Positions 26,444-34,984 of a stretch of DNA of 37,229 bases are shown piece after piece. Below the pieces are notes generated by a model. The model had not been told where the DNA came from, did not search any database, and saw only the letters and a program-made list of their open reading frames with translations. The stretch is taken from positions 1 through 37,229 of the forward strand of contig CAITNU010000073.1 of NCBI GenBank assembly GCA_903893865.1. Direction: 5' to 3'. Both the position numbers and the translations under genes were made by a program. The stretch's first letter is position 1. Every line of letters starts with the position of its first letter. The stretch is from an uncultured Microcaldota archaeon (GTDB taxonomy: Archaea > Micrarchaeota > Micrarchaeia > Norongarragalinales > Norongarragalinaceae).

Positions 26444-28972
26444 CTACCTTTTCTTTTTGTAGCGTGCGAGGTAAACGAAGACACCTAACGCTGCGAGCAC
26501 GACGAAGATTAACGGCACGTCAGGGAATTGCGATGGCGGGTTGGGCAAAACGGTGAAACGGCACCACGACGACAAGGGGCCTACGGCTGGGTCTCGGGGA
26601 TACGCGACTAAATCCACAGCATAAATTCCTTTATCGGGAGTTTCGACCTTGAAGACGTTGTTGCCATCTACGCAGCCGGGTTGGGGCTCTATGTTAAGCA
26701 CGCTCCATTTTCCATCCGGCGTGGTCAGGTTGAACTGCCAGTCGTCAACGTTCGGAGGAATCAGGCACTCTGGCGTCCCGTTCACTACGAGGTAACCAGT
26801 GACGTTCGTAGTCGAGCCGAGAACAAGGCTCTTAGGACAAATCGCGCTCAAGAAAGATTCGTCTGGCGGGTAAGAAGACGGCGTTGGCGGCACCGACGGC
26901 AAAACGCTAGGCAAAACAGAAGGCAGAATACTTGGACTGGGGCTGGGGGAAGGCGAAGAAGAAGGACTAGACGAAGGTGAAGGAGAAGGCGATGGGGAAG
27001 GAACTTGAGAAGAAGAAAGCAGTGGCGCGAAAACGCTGCCAAACTGCGTTATGTTCGCGTAAACATAGTTGTCCGCCGCGTTTACGCCGTGCGAACTGCT
27101 GAAGGACGCAGGGTCCGTGTTCCAAGCGCCGTTGTTGCGGGCAACGAATAGCGTGTTTTCGTCTCCGCCGTGCAAGTCTGAATCCGAGTAACTAAAGTTC
27201 AAAAACAACCAGGCATCATCCGAAAGAGGCAGTGCGTCAACGTATTTCGAAATGTTCGAGTAATCAGGCGGATCGTCTGGCGGATTGGAAACAGCGTTCA
27301 AGCCTATCGCGCCGTAATTCGTAAAATTGGTTTTCGTCGAGTAAAACCATTCGTCAACGAAGGTGTTGTTTGACGCCGCGCGGTCTATTAGAACGTCATA
27401 AGCGTCATAGGCGCCGTTAACACTGTTTCCGCTCGCGTTATTGCCAATAAAAATATTGTTTGACCCACCGTTAAGGTATGGATCTGATCCTTCATACAAC
27501 CAAAAACCCCCGTAGTTGCGAGTTACCGAATTGTTTTCGAAAACCGTGTCGTTTATCCAAGTTACTACGCCTGTGCCCGTTCCTCCTTTGCCTTCGGAAG
27601 GATTGTTGGGAATCATTTGGTTCAATCTACGCCGCACACCCATGTCCGACGTGCCGAAGCCGGATTCCGTGATTGAGTTGTTGACGAATTCGCCTCCTTC
27701 TCCTTGGTAGAGCCAGAGACCGTAAACAAAACAACTTCGAAACGTATTATTTGATACCAGCCAGTCGCGACCGCCAAAAGTGAGAAAACCAACTGGCGCG
27801 TTCTCGACCGCGTTGTTGGAAAAAGTATTCGTAGAACCCAAAACATAGAACGCCGCGACAGCGGAATTGTTGACCATGTTGTTTGAAAAAAGGTTGTTAG
27901 GCGAATAAACCAGGAAATCAATATTGGTATTGTTTTCAGCGGTATTGCGCGAAAAATTGCTTTCCTCGCTTTCAACGAAGAAACCGTTGTTGTTGCCTAT
28001 CGCCGTATTGTTAACGAAAACCGAAGAGTCTCCCCAGCTGTCGAAACCGACATTGCAGCCTGTAGCGGTATTGTTTTCTACCAGCGCATTAACGCCATTG
28101 ACGGCTAAACCAGCGGTGCCAGTCGAGTTAGAAACCATATTGTTAGCAACACTAGTATACGCGCCGCCCACGCTGATACCCGGCATATTTGATGCTCCGT
28201 CGACAATATTGTTGAAAACTTTATTGAATGCACCGCCAGTCATAATGCCGCCGTGCGGGCTATTGCTTACGTTATTGTAGCTGACGTTGTTATAGTCACC
28301 AGCAATGAAGAAACCAGAATCTGATTCTCGCACTTCGTTGAACGCGATAATCGAATTTGAACCAAAAAGCTCTACTGCTGGATAGTTGTGCAAGCAGGAG
28401 GCAAAAACGTTTCGTGTGATGCTAGAATGAGTGCAGCCGAAATAAGCTATGTCAATGCATCCGCTGTCGCCGCCAGCGTCGACTTCGAAATAATTGTCGG
28501 AAACAGAGCAGTAATCGCTTAAGGGCGCGTAGTGAATGAAAACGCCCCAGTCATTGCCGCCGGCTTCTGAAGTCAAAGTAAAAGAATTATTCGTTATATT
28601 CAGGTGCTCTACAGCAGCGTCACCAGCAACTCCAAATGAGCCAGCGCAATCTGTAGAATCACACACGATACGGCAGTTCTTTATCGCGATATTTTTCAGG
28701 CCACCGCTGTCCTTGTGCAAATAAACGCCTTTGCCGCTGCCGCCTCGCGCAAAATTAATATAGTAACCGCGACAGTCCAAAGCCACGCCGTCAGCTTTGA
28801 CGTAAAAACAATCACTATTGCTGCTAACGTTTTGAGTCAGGATATAGGTAGTGTGCGCCTCATCTAGATTGCCGCAAGCGCTGATAAAACGGTCGGACGC
28901 CGTCACCAAACCTGAAGCAAACAACAAAACCAATCCGGATAACGCCAAAACCAGCTTGACTTCACGCTTCAA
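26444..28972 (-). CDS. Beta-helix (NosD/PbH1-like) surface protein with Pro/Ser stalk and C-terminal anchor (842 aa)
   Basis: Signal LVLALSGLVLLFASGLVTAS; many N-rich beta-helix turns (NNVSNSPHGGIMTGGAFNKVFNNIVDGASNMPGISVGG); stalk at 26870-27010; C-term LPNPPSQFPDVPLIFVVLAALGVFVYLARYKKKR. Confidence 0.85.
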   Translation of the reverse strand: MKREVKLVLALSGLVLLFASGLVTASDRFISACGNLDEAHTTYILTQNVSSNSDCFYVKADGVALDCRGYYINFARGGSGKGVYLHKDSGGLKNIAIKNCRIVCDSTDCAGSFGVAGDAAVEHLNITNNSFTLTSEAGGNDWGVFIHYAPLSDYCSVSDNYFEVDAGGDSGCIDIAYFGCTHSSITRNVFASCLHNYPAVELFGSNSIIAFNEVRESDSGFFIAGDYNNVSYNNVSNSPHGGIMTGGAFNKVFNNIVDGASNMPGISVGGAYTSVANNMVSNSTGTAGLAVNGVNALVENNTATGCNVGFDSWGDSSVFVNNTAIGNNNGFFVESEESNFSRNTAENNTNIDFLVYSPNNLFSNNMVNNSAVAAFYVLGSTNTFSNNAVENAPVGFLTFGGRDWLVSNNTFRSCFVYGLWLYQGEGGEFVNNSITESGFGTSDMGVRRRLNQMIPNNPSEGKGGTGTGVVTWINDTVFENNSVTRNYGGFWLYEGSDPYLNGGSNNIFIGNNASGNSVNGAYDAYDVLIDRAASNNTFVDEWFYSTKTNFTNYGAIGLNAVSNPPDDPPDYSNISKYVDALPLSDDAWLFLNFSYSDSDLHGGDENTLFVARNNGAWNTDPASFSSSHGVNAADNYVYANITQFGSVFAPLLSSSQVPSPSPSPSPSSSPSSSPSPSPSPSILPSVLPSVLPSVPPTPSSYPPDESFLSAICPKSLVLGSTTNVTGYLVVNGTPECLIPPNVDDWQFNLTTPDGKWSVLNIEPQPGCVDGNNVFKVETPDKGIYAVDLVAYPRDPAVGPLSSWCRFTVLPNPPSQFPDVPLIFVVLAALGVFVYLARYKKKR

Positions 28973-29042
28973 TTTACATCACCAATTTTTCTATTTCCTG
29001 TTCAAAAATGATGAAAAAACGCTTAAAGAGTATTCCGTTACC

Positions 29043-29052
29043 ATATTTAAAC
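29043..29052 (-). promoter_or_regulatory. Putative TATA box for the 842-aa gene
   Basis: Minus strand GTTTAAATATGG about 70-80 nt upstream of the start. Confidence 0.5.
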
Positions 29053-29219
29053 AAAGTGAAAACAAGCGCTGCAAAGCTTGGCGGGTGTCCGCGTGATTTC
29101 GGAATTCTGAACGTAACGCGGAAAAACAGGAAAAACAAGTTATAAAAACAACGCTTTCGTTGCTTTCGTTGTGATTCATCGCGATTCGTTGCGGCAATAT
29201 TAGTTCAGACGAATTTGCT

Positions 29220-31097
29220 TTGCTTTACAGGCGATTGCTTTTGGTTGACGCAAAAAACTTGAATCCAAACGCTGCAAGCACTGCCGGCGCGGCTGGAGGC
29301 GGCGCTGACGCATTGCCTTTCGGGCCGTGGAAGATTCTTTACTCCGGCGTTTGGGCGGGACACAAGTCAAGCGTCTTTGTGAATCCAGAACGCGTGCTCG
29401 TTCTCCTCGTCAACGACGACGCGCCCGCAACCGGAGCTCTCGTGCTATTGAAAAAAACGTTCGTCCTCGACGGTGATTCGCGGGAACTCGTCGCGTTCCT
29501 GAACTCGCAGAAACGCTCGTTCAGCGTAATCGAAAAAATCGGTAGAGAAGGCAGAATCAAGTTCCTCGTCCTCGACGGCGAACCCACTTACGCGGCTAAC
29601 GCAACCCGCGATTTCGCGAATATTCTCCGCTCGCAATACCAGGCTTTGGGCGGCGTAAGCAAATCGCTGCTCGAAGTCGCCGAGTCTTACAAGACTGGCG
29701 TAACGGAACTCGCGAAAACTTCTTTTGATACTGCAGACATGCTGCTCGGCGACCCGTTGTTTCTTTTGGCGGCAAAACCCGACGCGAAGAGCACGGGCGC
29801 GGTGGGAGTCGAAGCCGCTCGCGCGCCGACTGCGGAAAAAGGAGCCGCCGACCGAGAGAAAAGCGATGAAAAACCGGAGCGGCTGGCGTTGTTGGGATTG
29901 AATTCCAACAGGGAACCGCTTGAAATCGATTTGAATTCTTTCCAGCGCGTTACCGTCGTTTCAAAAGACGCGAAGCAATCGAACCACTTGCTTCAAGTGA
30001 TTGCCGAGTCGACTTTATTGAACGGCGTCTCGTGCCTCGTTTTCGCTTCCAGCGACGCGCTGCGCGGAATAGGCGAAGCTGCTGAAAGCCGAGACGATTA
30101 CGATTATTTCCGAATGAACGGCGAGCCCCACGGTTTTCCGTTAAACGAATTCTCGCTTAATACGCTGAAAATCGATTTGGGTGCGATTGGGACTGACGAT
30201 TTCGTTGACGCGCTCGGGTTGCGCGACGCGGACTTCGCTGAAGTTATTCGCGCCGCGTTCGACGCCGCCGGCGGCAAAGCCCACGACTTAATCGCGCTCA
30301 CGCAAGCGCTGGAAAAAACGGACGCCGCGGTGTTTCCGCCGTCCAGCCGCGAGAAAGCGGTGCGCGTCATTCAGTGTCTCGAACGCGAATTCCCGCATTC
30401 TTTCGGCGAAAACAAGCCGCAGTTGTTCGAGAACGCGATTGCAGCGGCTCGCGACAAAAAACTGGCGGGCGTGCTGTGGCTCGACGCGGCGAACGTTCAA
30501 CCAATGCTCAAACAATTGCACTACTGCCAAGCTGCGGCGTTGGCGGAACGCGTTTTTTCTGCGAGCGCGAGCGCCGGAAGCGTTGGTTTCTTGTTCGTTT
30601 GCGATGAGGAAGCTGGTCAAATAGGCGAGGCTGCGAGGCGCGCGTTGGGGCGCGCGAGCGCTGCAGGCGTTGGATTCTGCGTGCGTTCGGAGTATTCAAG
30701 CGAAGCCAGCGGCATTCACGCTACGCTCAACTTCGAAATCCTCGGCGGGGACGCGTTCGCTTTGCGCGAGGGCGCTAAAACGAAATTCTCGGTTCGCCCC
30801 ACGTATTCGCGCAGCATCGACAAGGCCACGCGCATGGCAGGCAAGCCCGGCTTCTTCGCTTTGCCGGCGAAATTCGAGCAGCAGGTGACGCAACTCGAAC
30901 AAAAAGATGCGCCGAAGCAAAAGCAGGAACAGCAGCAAACGGAAAAGAAGACGTCGAGTGCTGTCAAGAATTTGTTTAGTGGATTGCGTTCCAGCGGCAA
31001 ACCAAGCGAAGCTAAGCCAAGCGCAGTCAAGCCGGCGGCGCAAGTCCAACCTGATAAAAAGACGAAAACCGTCGAGGAAGAAGAATTCATTCCCTGA
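29220..31097 (+). CDS. HerA/VirB4-like (DUF87-type) ATPase homologue with degenerate Walker A
   Basis: ALLGLNSNREPLEIDLNSFQRVTVVSKDAKQSNHLLQVIAESTLLNGVSCLVFASSDA sits where HerA-type proteins have GxTGSGKS; FLFVCDEEAGQIGEAARRALGRASAAGVGF resembles the Walker B region; C-term FEILGGDAFALREGAKTKFSVRP; low-complexity K/Q/E tail. Confidence 0.5.
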   Translation: MLYRRLLLVDAKNLNPNAASTAGAAGGGADALPFGPWKILYSGVWAGHKSSVFVNPERVLVLLVNDDAPATGALVLLKKTFVLDGDSRELVAFLNSQKRSFSVIEKIGREGRIKFLVLDGEPTYAANATRDFANILRSQYQALGGVSKSLLEVAESYKTGVTELAKTSFDTADMLLGDPLFLLAAKPDAKSTGAVGVEAARAPTAEKGAADREKSDEKPERLALLGLNSNREPLEIDLNSFQRVTVVSKDAKQSNHLLQVIAESTLLNGVSCLVFASSDALRGIGEAAESRDDYDYFRMNGEPHGFPLNEFSLNTLKIDLGAIGTDDFVDALGLRDADFAEVIRAAFDAAGGKAHDLIALTQALEKTDAAVFPPSSREKAVRVIQCLEREFPHSFGENKPQLFENAIAAARDKKLAGVLWLDAANVQPMLKQLHYCQAAALAERVFSASASAGSVGFLFVCDEEAGQIGEAARRALGRASAAGVGFCVRSEYSSEASGIHATLNFEILGGDAFALREGAKTKFSVRPTYSRSIDKATRMAGKPGFFALPAKFEQQVTQLEQKDAPKQKQEQQQTEKKTSSAVKNLFSGLRSSGKPSEAKPSAVKPAAQVQPDKKTKTVEEEEFIP

Positions 31098-31187
31098 AAA
31101 CAGTTCTTGAAAAACATTTTTTCACTTAATTCACTCAAACGCCTTAAAACCGAAATAACACTTAAATAACGTGGTGGGAGCAAACCT

Positions 31188-32276
31188 ATGTTCAATCGCA
31201 AGCGCGGCAACGGCGTTACCGCTGCCGCTCGAGCCAAGCACTCCAAGCAGTTCAACCGCTATCGAAGCGCGTTCGTTTTACTCGTCTCATCCAGCCACGA
31301 GCGCCTCGGGCAACGATTGAAGAACGAGCTCGCGCGCCGCCGCGCTGAATTCGATGCGCCTGAAATCGAGCGCTCGGTTTTCGCCGACGGCGAAAATTAT
31401 TTGCGCGTAGACTGCGGCGAATGCGGGGAACGCGGTTTCAACGGAAAAACCGTTTACGTTTTGGGTGCAGTGCATTCCCAGTCCAGCGAACAAAAAAACC
31501 ATCTACTCGAAATGCTTTTGCTTCTCAGCGCCGCGAAAGCGAACGGCGCGAGCCGAGTGTGCGCGCTTCTCCCGTTTTACGCTTACGGACGGCAGGAACG
31601 CGTGAACAAACCCGGCGAGCCGTTGAGCGCGCTCGCGGTGCGCGACGCGTTGCTCGCCGCGGGCGCAGACGAAATCGTTGCGGTCGACGTGCACGCGCCG
31701 CACGCTGTTCACGGCGTGCGCAACCTGCTGCCCACGTGGCTTTTCGCGGAGCGGGCTCGCGAATTGCTCGGCTTGAGAACGCTTCTTCTTGAGAAAATCG
31801 CGGTTTTCGCTCCAGACAAGGGTTCTTACGACCGCGCCATCGCGCTCGCGAAATTGCTCAAGTCGAGGCACGGCCCTGCGCGAGTCGCTTGGGCTGAAAA
31901 ACAGCGTCCCGAGCACGACAAGTCGTTCATCGCGGCGTTTCACGGGGAAGTGGACGGATTCGACGTCGTGACTTGGGACGACATTGCGAGCACGCTCGGA
32001 ACGCTCTCGCACGGCGTCAAGCACTTGAAGGAGCTCGGCGCGAAGCGCGTTTTCGTTTTCGCTACTCACGGCGTGCTCGTTGGGAAAGCGTGGAAGCGGC
32101 TCGGCGAGTCGCGGCTCGAGAAATTCATTATCAGCGATTCGATTCCGCTCGAGCATAGGGCGCTCTCGCTCGAAGATTCCGAAGTGCTGCGGCGCCTGGC
32201 GCGCTCGCGACGCATAGAAGTCGTTTCGCTCGCGCCGCTGCTCGCTGACTTCATCGAAGCGGATCTCGCGAAGTAA
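31188..32276 (+). CDS. Ribose-phosphate pyrophosphokinase-like protein (divergent)
   Basis: LLPFYAYGRQERVNKPGEPLSALAVRDALLAAGADEIVAVDVHA; APDKGSYDRAIALAKLL; DVVTWDDIASTLGTLSHGVKHLKELGAKRVFVFATHGVLVGKA...ISDSIP; upstream RBS ggtgggag. Confidence 0.8.
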   Translation: MFNRKRGNGVTAAARAKHSKQFNRYRSAFVLLVSSSHERLGQRLKNELARRRAEFDAPEIERSVFADGENYLRVDCGECGERGFNGKTVYVLGAVHSQSSEQKNHLLEMLLLLSAAKANGASRVCALLPFYAYGRQERVNKPGEPLSALAVRDALLAAGADEIVAVDVHAPHAVHGVRNLLPTWLFAERARELLGLRTLLLEKIAVFAPDKGSYDRAIALAKLLKSRHGPARVAWAEKQRPEHDKSFIAAFHGEVDGFDVVTWDDIASTLGTLSHGVKHLKELGAKRVFVFATHGVLVGKAWKRLGESRLEKFIISDSIPLEHRALSLEDSEVLRRLARSRRIEVVSLAPLLADFIEADLAK

Positions 32277-32309
32277 ACGCTTTTTAATTCCGAAGAGCAT
32301 GGTTTATTC

Positions 32310-32798
32310 ATGGCTACACGATTATTGATCCGTCGCACCGAAATTTCCGGGCTAAGCGACGCGTTGAAGGTATACAAAAAGAAAACGCGGACTGCTTCCC
32401 TCGGTAAGTACTTTGAAAGCGTTGTTCTTCCAAACCACGAATTTGAAGAAAAAACCGGTAAAAGCGTTTTAAGGACGGTTTCGCTTCACACGCTCAAAAA
32501 AAATCATTTCAACGAACTGGTTGGAAAATTCAACGTGGATTCAAGCGTTTTAAGCCGCTTGCACGTTGGGCAAACCGTCGGGGAACCGGATGTTTACATG
32601 ATGACGTTGCGGTTGACGCCGAAACAATTGAAGACCGCTTTTCAGAAAGCCGCTTTAAAGAAAATGGGTTTGGCGGAAAAAGATTTTAAACTCGTTTACA
32701 ATTCCGGCGGCATAGCCAACGTGCACACTGTTTTCACCAAGAATCCCAAAGCTGCTGCGTTGATGCTCGCTTACTTGCACTCGCGCTTTCCCGCATGA
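32310..32798 (+). CDS. Hypothetical protein (162 aa)
   Basis: Intact ORF in collinear cluster, lower GC composition, no recognised motif. Confidence 0.65.
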   Translation: MATRLLIRRTEISGLSDALKVYKKKTRTASLGKYFESVVLPNHEFEEKTGKSVLRTVSLHTLKKNHFNELVGKFNVDSSVLSRLHVGQTVGEPDVYMMTLRLTPKQLKTAFQKAALKKMGLAEKDFKLVYNSGGIANVHTVFTKNPKAAALMLAYLHSRFPA

Positions 32799-32869
32799 AA
32801 AAACTGGCAAGCAAAAAACGCTGCCGCTCGAATAAATACTTTCAAAAACCCCGCCGCGCTAAAGCACGC

Positions 32870-34174
32870 ATGCTTTACTACGCCGATTTGCACATTCATT
32901 CTCACTATTCGCGCGCAGTCTCCCCGAAAATGAACCTTGAAGAACTCGCTCAAGCCGCGCGAGTGAAAGGATTGCGCATTCTCGGGACGGGTGATTTCTC
33001 GCACCCGTCGTGGTACTCGGAACTCAAAACGAAGTTGACATCAAGCGACTACGAGGGTTTCTACATTTTGAAGAGCGAGGAGAACAGGCGCGAGAGTGAC
33101 GCTACGCTGTTCATGGTAACGAACGAAGTCGCCACGTTTTACTCAACTCCGAAGGGAGTCAAGAAAGTGCACCACGTCATTCACGTTCCGTCGCTCGAAG
33201 ACGCCGCGCTCGTCAACGACGTTTACGCGAAGTTCGGCTCGCTTTCAGCCGACGGCAGACCCATGTTCGGGAGCACGCCGCCAGCCGCGCTCGTTGAACG
33301 CACGCTCGCGGCTTGCGCCGACGCCGTCGTCGTGCCCGCTCACGCGTGGACTCCTTGGTTCGGGGTTTTCGGGAGCCAAAGCGGTTTCGACTCGCTCGAG
33401 GAAGCGTACGAGGATCAAGCGAAGCACGTGTTCGCGATTGAAACGGGGATGAGCAGCGACCCGGCGATGAATTGGCGGCTTTCAAAACTCGACAAGTACG
33501 CTTTAATGTCGAACAGCGATTCGCACTCGCCTTACCCGTGGCGCCTCGGCAGGGAATGCAACGCGTTCGAATTTCAGGAAAACGAATTGTCGTACAAAAA
33601 CTTGTTCAAAGCAGTCAAGGAAAAAAATGAGAAGCACTTCGCTTTCACCGTCGAAGTCGACCCCGCTTACGGAAAATACCATTACGACGGACACCGCGCG
33701 TGCGCGTTTTCGAGCTCGCCCGAGGAAACAAAGCGCTTGCGCGGCATCTGCCCCGTTTGTCGCAGACCACTCACCATCGGCGTGGAATATCGGGTGGAGC
33801 AGTTAGCCGACCGCCCCGTTGGCTTCAAGCCGCCTGGCGCGATTCCTTTTCGCGTCGTCCTCCCGTTGCACGAACTCCTCGCCGCGGCGTACGCGGCGCC
33901 CCTCGCTTCTAGGCGGGTGAACGAAGTCGGCGCGCGGCTCATTGCCGAGTGCGGTTCCGAACTGAGCATACTGTTGGATGCGGACAGAGAAAAACTCGGC
34001 CGCGTCGCGGACGACAAAATCGTTGAACTCGTGCTCGCTAACCGCGAAGGCGCGCTGCACGTCAAGCCGGGCTTCGACGGAGAGTACGGCGTGCTCGAGT
34101 TAACGAAAAAAGAGCGGGAGGAAGGCGTGGCTGCGGCGCGAAAGCAAAAGACGCTCGACGATTACGGGAAATGA
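32870..34174 (+). CDS. Endonuclease Q (EndoQ) family PHP-type DNA repair nuclease
   Basis: MLYYADLHIHSHYSRAVSPKMNLEELAQAARVKGLRILGTGDFSHPSW; PAHAWTPWFGVFGSQSGFDSLEEAY; SNSDSHSPYPWRLGRECNAFE; GICPVCRRPLTIGVEYRVEQLADRP. ORF track start 32795; ATG 32870 fits family N-terminus. Confidence 0.88.
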   Translation: MLYYADLHIHSHYSRAVSPKMNLEELAQAARVKGLRILGTGDFSHPSWYSELKTKLTSSDYEGFYILKSEENRRESDATLFMVTNEVATFYSTPKGVKKVHHVIHVPSLEDAALVNDVYAKFGSLSADGRPMFGSTPPAALVERTLAACADAVVVPAHAWTPWFGVFGSQSGFDSLEEAYEDQAKHVFAIETGMSSDPAMNWRLSKLDKYALMSNSDSHSPYPWRLGRECNAFEFQENELSYKNLFKAVKEKNEKHFAFTVEVDPAYGKYHYDGHRACAFSSSPEETKRLRGICPVCRRPLTIGVEYRVEQLADRPVGFKPPGAIPFRVVLPLHELLAAAYAAPLASRRVNEVGARLIAECGSELSILLDADREKLGRVADDKIVELVLANREGALHVKPGFDGEYGVLELTKKEREEGVAAARKQKTLDDYGK

Positions 34175-34229
34175 TGAGAACAACAGCGTTTGAGAAAAAC
34201 AAAAATTTTTTTGGGAGGGTGAATCGGGT

Positions 34230-34910
34230 TTGGCTAAAATCGATTTGGATTCATTGATGGACGGGCCGACGCTGCTGGATTACAAGCGCGCGGACGAAAA
34301 AAACTACGCCGAGCGAGGCGCGCGCGGCGCGGGCGAAAAAGCGAAGAAGGAAATCCGCAAGGCGGCGGAGTTCGTCGGCTGGTTCGCTGCTTTCGCGCTC
34401 CTCGCGTTCGCCGCGCTTTCGCTGCAACCCGTCGCAATGGCGCTCTCGGGCCTCGCTGCGGCGCAATCCTCGTTTTTTTTGAGCGTTGCCGGCGTGCACA
34501 ACAACATCGAGTGGACGGACGGCGTGCCGCACATCATTGGTAACGTCGGCAACGTTGTCGACGGCGACGCGCAAAACGCGGGAAACACGGGTTTCGACGC
34601 TGAAATCGGGGAATTGTGTTGGGGCAAGATTGAATTCGCGGTTCTCTTCGGAATACTCGCCGCTTCCTTCGACCGCTCGCGGCGCCAGCGCTTGTTTGGC
34701 TTCGTCGCGGGATTCATTTTCTTCGCGTTGTTCTTCAACCCGCTGCGCATCACGCTCTCGATATTGTGGCAGAGCCCGCTTGTTCACGACGTCTTGTTCC
34801 GCGTCACGCTCGCCGCGGCAATCGCGTTCTATTATTTCTTGTGGTACGCGCTTACGGGGCGCCGCAGCGCACGCAAAAATTATTCGGAAGGCGGAGTGTT
34901 CGAGTTTTGA
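34230..34910 (+). CDS. Archaeosortase/exosortase family transpeptidase (candidate)
   Basis: Multi-TM 226 aa; FDAEIGELCWGKIEFAVLFGILAAS (Cys130), FFNPLRITLSILWQS (Arg173), LVHDVLFRVTLAAAIAFYYFLWY (His186) in exosortase order; TTG start after GGGAGGGTGA. Confidence 0.75.
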   Translation: MAKIDLDSLMDGPTLLDYKRADEKNYAERGARGAGEKAKKEIRKAAEFVGWFAAFALLAFAALSLQPVAMALSGLAAAQSSFFLSVAGVHNNIEWTDGVPHIIGNVGNVVDGDAQNAGNTGFDAEIGELCWGKIEFAVLFGILAASFDRSRRQRLFGFVAGFIFFALFFNPLRITLSILWQSPLVHDVLFRVTLAAAIAFYYFLWYALTGRRSARKNYSEGGVFEF

Positions 34911-34923
34911 GCGATTTTTTTTG

Positions 34924-34970
34924 TTTACTCGCGCGGATTCCCGCGGGTTTTTTAACTCGGCGCGAGTAAA
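34924..34970. terminator. Perfect 11-bp inverted repeat with internal GC hairpin followed by T-run
   Basis: TTTACTCGCGC (34924-34934) ... GCGCGAGTAAA (34960-34970); inner CGCGG-ATTC-CCGCG then GGTTTTTT; sits between two coding regions. Confidence 0.5.
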
Positions 34971-34984
34971 GCCTTGCGATTGCG

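Noticed and set aside
26870-27010. Possible microsatellite/CRISPR-like repeat
   Set aside because: Irregular low-complexity coding for a Pro/Ser stalk; no spacer-repeat structure
31503-32300. 265-aa minus-strand ORF antisense to the PRPP synthetase
   Set aside because: Arg/Glu-rich shadow ORF with no motif; the plus strand is clearly coding
34251-34787. 178-aa minus ORF, and 34486-35259 plus ORF, over the archaeosortase region
   Set aside because: Alternative-frame ORFs with Arg/Ser-rich composition; the 34230 frame has RBS and family motifs
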